Assembly: GCA_026389655.1 (NCBI GenBank)
Contig: JAPLHL010000405.1
Coordinates: 1-6,000, forward strand
Reading direction: 5' to 3'
From: Chloroflexota bacterium
GTDB taxonomy: Bacteria > Chloroflexota > Dehalococcoidia > GIF9 > UBA5629
DNA: 6,000 nucleotides
The notes under the pieces are model-generated. The model saw only the letters and a program-made list of their open reading frames with translations. It had not been told where the DNA came from and searched no databases. The translations under genes were made by a program, and so were the position numbers. Below are positions 1 to 5,588 of this stretch, piece after piece; position 1 is the stretch's first letter, and each line of letters begins with the position of its first letter.

Positions 1-187
1 GTGTTCAACTATTATAGTATTTATATTCGATGTTCGGATAGTAGGCCATTTTTCATGGGTGAACTGAATTTTCCCAATGGTTACTTATATGTTGCAAAAC
101 GGATAACTCGGAATACGCAGCCAATGACCGCAACGTTGACAACGCAAATTAGCAAATTTTAGACTCAGAAAACACAGCCTATGAATC
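1..187. other. AT-rich intergenic stretch, no supported gene
   Basis: This lies downstream of the minus-strand CoA-ligase gene. I see no recognisable protein, RNA gene or strong terminator. One plus frame is open from the window edge to a TAG at 160-162 (53 codons), but its translation resembles no family I know. The only local palindrome is CGTTGACAACG near 134-144, a very short stem with no T-run, so it is not a convincing terminator. No beta (ATP-grasp) subunit gene begins here, which matters for interpreting the neighbouring ligase gene. Confidence 0.5.
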
Positions 188-1585
188 TTAAGGATTTGCC
201 AACCACGACCTGTACTTATTCAGAGCGGACAGGCACTTTATACAAATAGCACCCGAGGGGAAGACGGGGATGGAGTGGGCTTCGAGCCACGTTATGATCT
301 CGGTGTCAAAGCGGAGCATGTGAGGGGGCCATACAACCAGTGGTTTGCCCTTCAGTGCAGCAGTGAGAAACGGTGTGCAGAAACGTACCGGATCAATGTT
401 GAAACCCCAGGGAGCAAGCTGGACGGCGATGCAGTCTACATTCTCATCATCTGCCATAGCCTCGATAAAAGCGCCGTGGTTATTATTGAAAGCGCTGAAG
501 GTATAAATAATACCGAAGTCATAAGGGTTGAGGGCTATCTCCCAGGCAGGGAAGGTCTTACGCAACTTTTCGTAGCTGGACTGGCCGGGTTTGGCCATGA
601 CCAGGCCGTTTTGATAGACCGCATCCGTAGCAAGCACAGCCTCACCGCCGGGGAAAGTGGCAAGGGCGACACGGTTGCCTTTCGGGATTGGAAGATAGGA
701 AAAAGCCTTGGCGAGATAAAGGAAATCGTCGAGAGTATCAACCTGGATGGCCCCGGCCTGTCTTAAAGCGGTCTGAAAGACAATGTCACTGCCCTGCAGC
801 AGCGAACCAGTGTGAGACATGGCGGCCTTTGCACCGGCTTCCGTCCTGCCGCCCTTTAAGACAATGACGGGTTTCCTGGGAGTAGTCTGTTTGAGGAGGT
901 CAAAGAAGCGGCGGCCGCCGCCTTTGATGGACTCAAGGTGAATGCAGATAACTTTGGTCTCAGGGTCCTGCGACAGGTACTCAAGAGCATCGACTTCGTT
1001 GATATCCATCTTGTTTCCGAGATCGATCAACTTGGCAACACCGAGATGGAAATCCATCATTATCCAGTTGAAGCGGGGTTCGTACATACCCGACTGAAAG
1101 ATAAAGGATACGTTGCCGGAGGGCAGCCCGGCCATAGTGAAGAAACTGACGGCGAATTTATTCGAGCTATTGATGGGGCTGAGAGCGTTGGGGCCGATGA
1201 CCCTGATCTCTTTTTCTTTAAATATCCTGGCTATTTCGTCCTGTATTTTCTTGCCCTCTTCACCTATCTCGGAGAAGCCACCCGTCACGAGAACGACACC
1301 ACCAATTTTATCCGCCGGGAGGTTTTTGATTATTTCTAATACGTTGCGCGCCGCAATTGAGATGACGACGAGGTCGACGTATTCGCCTATATCGTTGAAG
1401 GTTTTGAAGGTTTTTATGCCGAGGACTTCGTCCAGTTTGGGGTGTACGGGGTAGATTTTACCTTTGTAGCCAAGATTGACGAGGTTTTCTACCAGGTGAT
1501 AATTTACCGCGAATTTATTCGAGGTGGCGCCGATGATGGCGACGCTTTCCGGATAGAGGAATCTTTTTAAGAAATGATCTGGCAT
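188..1585 (-). CDS. Acyl-CoA synthetase (NDP-forming), alpha-type subunit / CoA-binding protein
   Basis: 465 residues. It matches the alpha subunit of the ADP-forming acetate/acyl-CoA ligase family, related to succinyl-CoA synthetase. Members reversibly couple acyl-CoA cleavage to NTP formation through a phosphohistidine; the acyl substrate cannot be read from sequence. Domain order: an N-terminal Rossmann CoA-binding domain (about 5-135, with SVAIIGAT at 14-21 and GKIYPVHP at 42-49), a first ligase-CoA domain (about 150-295), and a second flavodoxin-like domain (about 300-460, with NPYDFG at 353-358). The likely phosphorylated histidine is His258 in SHTG (257-260), and the supporting Glu is probably E218 in HLESI. 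The C-terminus ends where alpha subunits normally end, so there is no fused ATP-grasp beta domain and none follows in the 187 bases downstream. Oddities: the usual GPNCxG loop reads GPNALSP (131-137), and the usual QSGA-type loop reads QSGMYEP (164-170). The ATG start has GAGGGT 4 nt upstream. An insertion sequence ends about 11 bp before the start, so the native promoter is probably lost. The family is confident; activity is uncertain. Confidence 0.88.
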   Translation of the reverse strand: MPDHFLKRFLYPESVAIIGATSNKFAVNYHLVENLVNLGYKGKIYPVHPKLDEVLGIKTFKTFNDIGEYVDLVVISIAARNVLEIIKNLPADKIGGVVLVTGGFSEIGEEGKKIQDEIARIFKEKEIRVIGPNALSPINSSNKFAVSFFTMAGLPSGNVSFIFQSGMYEPRFNWIMMDFHLGVAKLIDLGNKMDINEVDALEYLSQDPETKVICIHLESIKGGGRRFFDLLKQTTPRKPVIVLKGGRTEAGAKAAMSHTGSLLQGSDIVFQTALRQAGAIQVDTLDDFLYLAKAFSYLPIPKGNRVALATFPGGEAVLATDAVYQNGLVMAKPGQSSYEKLRKTFPAWEIALNPYDFGIIYTFSAFNNNHGAFIEAMADDENVDCIAVQLAPWGFNIDPVRFCTPFLTAALKGKPLVVWPPHMLRFDTEIITWLEAHSIPVFPSGAICIKCLSALNKYRSWLANP

Positions 1586-1589
1586 TTAT

Positions 1590-1596
1590 ACCCTCA
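1590..1596 (-). promoter_or_regulatory. Ribosome binding site of the CoA-ligase gene, abutting the IS end
   Basis: On the minus strand the bases before the ATG at 1585 read TGAGGGTATAA. GAGGGT is a reasonable Shine-Dalgarno sequence at short spacing and supports this start. The IS terminal sequence begins at about 1597, directly beside it, so the ribosome binding site appears to be host sequence that survived the insertion. Confidence 0.55.
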
Positions 1597-1603
1597 TGTA
1601 AAG

Positions 1604-1645
1604 ACCGGACATAGGTAACACTTTAAACCGGGCACATAGGTTACA
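1604..1645. repeat. Left terminal inverted repeat of the IS, with two tandem motif copies
   Basis: Two copies of a motif close to ACCGGGCACATAGGTAACA lie at 1604-1620 (outer, two bases shorter) and 1627-1645 (inner), 25 bp apart measured end to end. They are inverted relative to the pair at 2844-2887. They are likely transposase-binding sites. The inner copy stops 13 bp before the transposase stop codon. Confidence 0.8.
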
Positions 1646-1658
1646 CATTTTTATTTTC

Positions 1659-2816
1659 TTATGATGCATGGGATTGCACCTTCCCAGTTGTCTCATTGAG
1701 CACGCCGAGTTTGTGAAAGCTGTATCTGATTTCCCAGAGACGTTCATCTATCTGGTGCAATGCTACAGACTCACCGATTAGTGTCTCCGAAACAAATATT
1801 CGATCGCCTTTCCATTTTATCTCGCCGTTGGTGTGCACATGTCTCACTTTAACGTTTCCGTCATACTCAACTTTTAGCAATTTTGCCGGAAATGCCCTGG
1901 TTGATATCCGATATATGGAAGCTGGTGTTCTCTGCCCCAAGGCTTCGTGCGGCCTTTGGAAATTGTACTCTTGCACAAATTCATCAAACGCACTCTGCTG
2001 TGCCTGCAACGTGTCCTTGGGTGGTTTGGCTGTCGCTTCCTTTAGGCTGCGATGCATCCTTTCATGCCTGCCATTTTGCTCGGGATGACCAGGATCTATA
2101 CGCTCAGGCCTGATCCCCAGTTTAATGAACCAGACCGATAACCTGGTTAATCCTCCTAAACCGACTGAGGCAAACGGAACACCGTTATCGGTCCTCATTG
2201 CTAGCGGCAGACCATACTCCCTGAATGTCCATTCAAGCCAAGGACGTGTCTCATCGTAGGTCGGTCGGTATAGTGCCCTACACTGTAATAAATAACGGCT
2301 GTTGTTGTCAGTTATAGTGAGTGGGAAGCAAGATTTGTTGTCTCCTGTCTTAAAATGTCCCTTATAGTCACAGCTCCAAACCTCATTGGGGTTCCGACAT
2401 TCCAGGAATGGTTCAGTATAAGGCGGTGTTCTGTGCCTCCTTTTGCGGTGACGCACCAGTCCTGCTCGCCGAAATATCTCGCCGACGGTGCTGACCGCAG
2501 GCAATTGATGTTGGTTATCTTGCTGGCTGAGCCACGCCACAATCTTCTTGGGTCCCCACTTCTGACGCTTCATTTTTATTGCTATCAGTTCCTCGACTAT
2601 ATCCGATGGTATCGCATTAGGATGTCTGCCAGGTGCACTCGATAATTCATCAAGTCCGCAAGCTCCCTTTTCTCCATATCGTTCGATCCATTTATAGATC
2701 GTTTTCCGGCTGACACAATAAATTTGGCCCAGCTCTGTGATACTATAGTCGCCTGTGGTCCAATCTCCAATCATCTGCATTTTTTGATCCATGGCACATA
2801 ACTCCTTCCAAGGCAT
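1659..2816 (-). CDS. IS481-family transposase (DDE, rve-type integrase core)
   Basis: 385 residues from the preferred ATG at 2816. It cuts and joins the ends of the insertion sequence. It opens with MPWKELCAMDQ, a typical IS481 beginning, followed by a helix-turn-helix (about 25-43, SITELGQIYCVSRKTIYKW) and a second winged-helix region (about 67-120). The RNase-H-fold core has Asp150 in SCDYKG, Asp210 in RTDNGVPF and Glu252 in NGRHERMH, so all three catalytic acids are present. RPHEAL (288-293) is the usual motif after the core. Length is normal, with no frameshift or internal stop, so the enzyme looks potentially active. A GTG at 2825 is in frame three codons earlier but overlaps the Shine-Dalgarno AGGAGG, which points to the ATG at 2816. 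The gene runs in the same direction as the downstream CoA-ligase gene, so readthrough could reach it. Confidence 0.93.
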   Translation of the reverse strand: MPWKELCAMDQKMQMIGDWTTGDYSITELGQIYCVSRKTIYKWIERYGEKGACGLDELSSAPGRHPNAIPSDIVEELIAIKMKRQKWGPKKIVAWLSQQDNQHQLPAVSTVGEIFRRAGLVRHRKRRHRTPPYTEPFLECRNPNEVWSCDYKGHFKTGDNKSCFPLTITDNNSRYLLQCRALYRPTYDETRPWLEWTFREYGLPLAMRTDNGVPFASVGLGGLTRLSVWFIKLGIRPERIDPGHPEQNGRHERMHRSLKEATAKPPKDTLQAQQSAFDEFVQEYNFQRPHEALGQRTPASIYRISTRAFPAKLLKVEYDGNVKVRHVHTNGEIKWKGDRIFVSETLIGESVALHQIDERLWEIRYSFHKLGVLNETTGKVQSHAS

Positions 2817-2822
2817 AGCAGG

Positions 2823-2830
2823 CACCTCCT
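2823..2830 (-). promoter_or_regulatory. Strong ribosome binding site of the transposase
   Basis: The minus strand reads AGGAGGTG at 2830-2823, with AGGAGG ending 8 nt before the ATG at 2816. This consensus site decides the start: the upstream in-frame GTG (2825-2823) lies within the site itself and is unlikely to be used. Confidence 0.8.
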
Positions 2831-2843
2831 GCCATACCTTATC

Positions 2844-2887
2844 TGTTACCCATGTGCCCGGTCTATTTTGTTACCAGTGTACCCGGT
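2844..2887. repeat. Right terminal inverted repeat of the IS, with two tandem motif copies
   Basis: TGTTACCCATGTGCCCGGT (2844-2862, inner) and TGTTACCAGTGTACCCGGT (2869-2887, outer) form a direct repeat with a 25-bp period. Both are reverse complements of the left-end motif. They lie between the transposase ribosome binding site and the right boundary, so transposase binding here could also affect its own transcription (inference). Confidence 0.82.
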
Positions 2888-2954
2888 TCGTACCCGCTGT
2901 CGCCCGTACGATCAAGAGATGTGGAAGTTTACCAGGAGATTGATAATGGGATTA

Positions 2955-2998
2955 ATACCCTCACCCTATCCCTCTCCCAAGGGAGAGGGTATTTTTTT
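2955..2998 (+). repeat. CCCTC-type hairpin repeat, terminator-like on the plus strand
   Basis: CCCTCTCCC (2970-2978) and GGGAGAGGG (2981-2989) form a perfect 9-bp inverted repeat followed by TA and seven T (2992-2998), the form of an intrinsic terminator on the plus strand. ATACCCTC at 2955-2962 can pair instead with GAGGGTAT at 2985-2992, giving an alternative longer-loop hairpin. No plus-strand gene ends upstream, so termination of a gene is not its obvious job. The CCCTCACCCTATCCCTCTCCC wording resembles a dispersed repeat seen between genes in many environmental bacteria; this rests on recognition, not a search. Confidence 0.65.
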
Positions 2999-3001
2999 AA
3001 T

Positions 3002-3023
3002 AAGAGGGGCTAAAGCCCCTCTT
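3002..3023. repeat. GC-rich hairpin, 9-bp perfect stem
   Basis: AAGAGGGGC (3002-3010), loop TAAA, GCCCCTCTT (3015-3023). Read on the minus strand it lies about 140 nt past the guaA stop and could slow or end the guaA transcript. However, the bases that follow on that strand are ATTAAAAAAA, with no T-run, so it is not a canonical intrinsic terminator. It sits only 3 nt from the T-run of the preceding hairpin, and the pair may form one repeat unit or an RNA 3'-end protecting structure. Confidence 0.6.
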
Positions 3024-3160
3024 CAACGCCCCCAGTACGACCCTGTCCGTTTTTCTGAAGTCAGGCCCACGTTTCGTTTGGCACGAATCCTATTCAACAC
3101 CCCCAGGACGCTCAAGCCAATCGTAAGAATCCAAGTTCCACGCCGTTGGATACGAGACGG
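3024..3160. other. Spacer downstream of guaA with an in-frame open stretch
   Basis: No recognised gene. On the minus strand, directly after the guaA TAG (3163-3161), the same frame stays open for 45 codons to a TGA at 3025-3023, which overlaps the 3' edge of the hairpin. The translated stretch has a short hydrophobic run (WILTIGLSVLGVL) followed by a basic tail. It lacks an ATG. GuaA ends naturally before it, so it is probably non-coding 3' sequence. A plus-strand frame across the same bases runs through the IS end, the hairpins and the antisense of guaA, and is not believable. Confidence 0.4.
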
Positions 3161-4837
3161 CTATTCCCACTCTATGGTGGAAGGGGGTTTGCTGGTGATA
3201 TCATAGACCACCCGGTTTACGCCGGGTACTTCATTAACGATCCTGTTTGATATTGTGGCGAGTAAATTATATGGAAGCCTGGCCCAGTCGGCCGTCATGG
3301 CGTCCTGGCTGGTAACGGCCCTGACCGCCACAAGGTAGCCATAGGTCCTGAAATCGCCCATTACGCCAACACTGTGCACGTCAGTCAGGATGGCAAAGGT
3401 CTGCCACATCTGGCGGTATAGCTTGGCTTTCTTGATCTCGTTCATTACTATCCAGTCGGCCCCACGCAATATTTCCAGTTTTTCCCTGGTAACTTCTCCT
3501 ATGATGCGGATAGCCAGTCCAGGTCCCGGGAACGGTTGACGCCAGACCATATCTTCCGGCAAACCCAACTGCAGACCCACTTCCCTGACCTCATCCTTGA
3601 AGAGGTAGCGCAGGGGCTCGATCAGATGAAGCGCCATCTTGGCCGGCAACCCACCGACATTGTGGTGTGTCTTTATCTTATTGGCGGCCTTGGATTCCGG
3701 CGTGGCGCTTTCGATAACATCCGGGTAGAGCGTACCCTGCGCCAGAAAGTCGACTTTCCCCAGCTTGGTGGCTTCGCTTTCAAATACTTTGATGAACTCC
3801 TGTCCTATGCTCTTGCGTTTCTTTTCAGGGTCGATAACGCCTTTTAGCTGGTCGAGGAAAAGATCGGTGGCATCTACATAAACCACGTTCATTTTGAGGT
3901 TCTTGCGGAAGGTGCTCAAAGCCCTCTCAGGTTCTTCCCTCCTGAGCAGGCCGTTGTTGACGAAAATACAGGTAAGCTGGTCGCCGATGGCAGCATGCAC
4001 GAGCTTGGCCGCAACTGCCGAATCGACCCCGCCTGATAGCGCACATATTACACGGCCATCCCCGACCTGTTGTTTGATAGCTTCAATACTCTCATGAATG
4101 AAGCTGCCCGGAGTCCAGGTGCCGTGGCAGCCGCATACCCTGTGCAGATAGTTTTTGATTATAGCCATTCCCTGGGGGGTATGAACTACTTCCGGATGGA
4201 ACTGGAGCCCAAAGATTTTAGCCCCGTCCGTTATAACCGCATTGGGAGAATTTTCAGTATAAGCCGATGATCTGAAACCGGGAGGCATGTCTAATACATT
4301 GTCCCCATGGCTCATCCAGACGGTGAGTGAGTCTTCCAGCCCGTAAAAAAGCGGTGAGTCTTCTTCACTTACGTGTAAGACAGCCTGTCCGTATTCGCGC
4401 TTGGCCCCCGGCGCAACCGCCCCACCCAACTGGTGTGATATGGCCTGCATGCCGTAGCAAATGCCGAGAACAGGGAGATGGCTTTCATAAATCCCTATCG
4501 GTGCTAGAGGTGCGCCTTTTTCGTAGACACTGGCCGGCCCGCCGGACAGGATGAAGCCGCGAGGATGAATGGCCATTATTTTGGAGAGAGGGGTTTCCCA
4601 GTGAAATAGCTCGCAGTATACATTGCATTCCCTGACCCTGCGGGCGATCAAGTGGCTGTATTGCGAGCCGAAATCAATGATCGCTATAGCTTCTTTAGTA
4701 CCTTGCGGCAATTCCCCCGGCTTGGGGGCCACCTGCTCACCCTGTATTTCCTTGGCTATTTCAAGGTAAGTAGAAACTTCTACGTCGTCGCTGGTTACTA
4801 CCCGGTGGCTCCTGGATTTCTCTTTAGCTTCACTCAT
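3161..4837 (-). CDS. guaA: GMP synthase (glutamine-hydrolysing)
   Basis: 558 residues from the chosen ATG. It converts XMP to GMP using ATP and glutamine-derived ammonia, the last step of de novo GMP synthesis, in the cytosol. N-terminal class I glutamine amidotransferase domain (about 51-235): [13 protein letters not shown], catalytic Cys127 in GICYGMQ, and His214/Glu216 in QFHPEV. ATP-pyrophosphatase domain (about 243-430): the P-loop SGGVDS at 268-273, then FVNNGLLR. C-terminal XMP-binding dimerisation domain (about 438-558): PGPGLAIR, and the standard ending STIEWE. All key residues are present. The start is unsettled. An in-frame ATG at 4885 gives 574 residues, but its first 16 ([10 protein letters not shown]...) look unlike coding sequence. 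A GTG at 4732 with AGGGTGAG upstream would give 523 residues, closest to the usual family length of about 510-525. No good Shine-Dalgarno precedes either ATG. With the ATG at 4837, about 50 hydrophilic residues precede the first domain. The gene is transcribed away from the tsaC-rpiB operon. Confidence 0.96.
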   Translation of the reverse strand: MSEAKEKSRSHRVVTSDDVEVSTYLEIAKEIQGEQVAPKPGELPQGTKEAIAIIDFGSQYSHLIARRVRECNVYCELFHWETPLSKIMAIHPRGFILSGGPASVYEKGAPLAPIGIYESHLPVLGICYGMQAISHQLGGAVAPGAKREYGQAVLHVSEEDSPLFYGLEDSLTVWMSHGDNVLDMPPGFRSSAYTENSPNAVITDGAKIFGLQFHPEVVHTPQGMAIIKNYLHRVCGCHGTWTPGSFIHESIEAIKQQVGDGRVICALSGGVDSAVAAKLVHAAIGDQLTCIFVNNGLLRREEPERALSTFRKNLKMNVVYVDATDLFLDQLKGVIDPEKKRKSIGQEFIKVFESEATKLGKVDFLAQGTLYPDVIESATPESKAANKIKTHHNVGGLPAKMALHLIEPLRYLFKDEVREVGLQLGLPEDMVWRQPFPGPGLAIRIIGEVTREKLEILRGADWIVMNEIKKAKLYRQMWQTFAILTDVHSVGVMGDFRTYGYLVAVRAVTSQDAMTADWARLPYNLLATISNRIVNEVPGVNRVVYDITSKPPSTIEWE

Positions 4838-4886
4838 TTGGAAAAGTATATCACAGCGGAAACGGGTTCTTCTAATCCAGTTCATA

Positions 4887-4915
4887 TTTAAACTATGAAG
4901 GATTTGGAGTACAAT
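4887..4915 (+). promoter_or_regulatory. Candidate promoter of the tsaC-rpiB operon in the divergent spacer
   Basis: TTTAAA (4887-4892) and TACAAT (4910-4915) are 17 bp apart and match the sigma70-type -35 and -10 consensus at 4/6 and 5/6 positions. This gives a leader of about 29 nt to the ATG at 4951. On the opposite strand, weak TTGTAC (4914-4909) and TTAAAT (4891-4886) elements at the same spacing overlap it and could serve guaA. That arrangement would put the guaA transcript start inside the 4885 ORF and favour a later guaA start. These are predictions by eye only. Confidence 0.35.
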
Positions 4916-4950
4916 TTATTATTGACTGTCCGTTAATTGAAAGAATACCT

Positions 4951-5586
4951 ATGGCTAAAACGATCTCCTCATCCCTGACCGAGCAAGTCAAGCAAGCGGT
5001 TGCAGTCCTGCGTGACGGCGGCATCGTGGCGTACCCGACAGATACAATCTACGGGTTGGGGGCAGATATTTATAATGATACGGCGGTCGAGAAGGTGTTC
5101 ACCGCGAAGAACCGACCGATGAGCATGCCGCTTCCCGTACTGATAGATAATGCCCAACAACTGGCGGAACTGGTATCCGGGCAAACGGCCTTTTCAAAGG
5201 CTTTGATGAAGAAGTTCTGGCCAGGCGGACTTACGATCATCTTTAATAAAGCGCCGAAGCTCCACAGCCTGGCACTTGCCGGCAGCGCTAACATAGGTAT
5301 CCGCATACCTGACCACCCGGTTGCCCGGTTGTTGATCAGAGAGTCAGGCAGGCCAATAACGGGCACGAGCGCAAACCTGCATACCGGCAAGATTACACTG
5401 ACAGCCGACGAAGTGAGAAGCCAATTGGGAGACCACGTGGACTATATTATTGATGCGGGCCGATGCACAGGCGGGACTGAATCGACGATCGTGGATGTGA
5501 CCGTGAATCCGCCGATCATCATGCGGCGGGGGACAATAGGAGAAAATGAGATCATGGCAGAATATCGTGATAAAGGGGGAAGCTAA
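4951..5586 (+). CDS. tsaC: L-threonylcarbamoyladenylate synthase (TsaC/Sua5/YrdC family)
   Basis: 211 residues. It makes threonylcarbamoyl-AMP from threonine, bicarbonate and ATP. The TsaBDE-type complex then transfers the threonylcarbamoyl group to A37 of ANN-decoding tRNAs (t6A). The whole protein is one YrdC fold: YPTDT (28-32), YGLGA (34-38), the KxRP signature K53-R55-P56 followed by PLPVLI (60-65), FWPGGLT (89-95), GIRIPDHP (116-123), GTSAN (138-142), ESTIVD (177-182) and RRG (192-194). It lacks the extra C-terminal domain of long Sua5 proteins, so it is the short type. The ATG at 4951 is the only sensible start. Its Shine-Dalgarno is weak (GAAAG). The stop lies 2 nt before the rpiB ATG, indicating one operon. 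The family is certain; whether to call it tsaC, sua5 or ywlC is convention. Confidence 0.93.
   Translation: MAKTISSSLTEQVKQAVAVLRDGGIVAYPTDTIYGLGADIYNDTAVEKVFTAKNRPMSMPLPVLIDNAQQLAELVSGQTAFSKALMKKFWPGGLTIIFNKAPKLHSLALAGSANIGIRIPDHPVARLLIRESGRPITGTSANLHTGKITLTADEVRSQLGDHVDYIIDAGRCTGGTESTIVDVTVNPPIIMRRGTIGENEIMAEYRDKGGS
5574..5580 (+). promoter_or_regulatory. Ribosome binding site of rpiB, inside the end of tsaC
   Basis: AGGGGGA ends 8 nt before the ATG at 5589 and lies within the last codons of the upstream gene. This supports the ATG at 5589 as the rpiB start and suggests coupled translation of the two genes. Confidence 0.6.
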
Positions 5587-5588
5587 TC

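Larger units (their letters stand above)
1597..2894 (-). mobile_element. IS481-family insertion sequence, apparently complete (about 1.3 kb)
   Basis: The element holds one intact DDE transposase gene (1659-2816, minus) bounded by imperfect terminal inverted repeats. The left end begins TGTAAAGACCGG (1597) and the right end, read on the minus strand, begins GGTACGAACCGG (from 2894). Inside each end sit two copies of a 19-bp motif. The size, the single gene and the transposase family fit IS481. The exact outermost bases are uncertain because I found no target-site duplication directly next to these ends: the left flank is CCTCA and the right flank is CGCTG. The element separates the CoA-ligase gene from whatever lay upstream of it. 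Confidence 0.82.

Noticed and set aside
1..162. Plus-strand frame open from the left edge to TAG at 160-162 (53 codons), as the end of a gene
   Set aside because: No recognisable family and no clear coding pattern, and a frame this short is expected by chance. It cannot be excluded without sequence to the left.
275..1454. Plus-strand open frames opposite the CoA-ligase gene
   Set aside because: They lie wholly antisense to a well-supported gene with clear family motifs, and their translations match nothing.
2814..2825. GTG at 2825 as the transposase start
   Set aside because: It overlaps the AGGAGG ribosome binding site. The ATG at 2816 has ideal spacing and gives the usual MPW beginning.
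2889..2910. CGTAC...GTACG short inverted repeat at the right IS edge as an attachment or resolution site
   Set aside because: Arms of five bases with a 12-base gap are expected by chance, and there is no recombinase gene nearby.
3060..3110. tRNA-like T-arm (GGCACGAATCC) in the spacer
   Set aside because: It lacks the GTTCGA core. I could not fold an acceptor, D and anticodon arm around it.
2868..3206. Plus-strand 112-codon frame as a small protein gene
   Set aside because: It spans the IS end, both hairpins and the antisense of the guaA 3' end. Its PSPYPSPKGEG wording is the familiar artefact of translating the CCCTC hairpin repeat.
4922..4950. TTGACT with ATACCT 17 bp later as the tsaC promoter
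   Set aside because: The -10 match is poor, and transcription would begin after the ATG at 4951. The TTTAAA/TACAAT pair upstream fits better.
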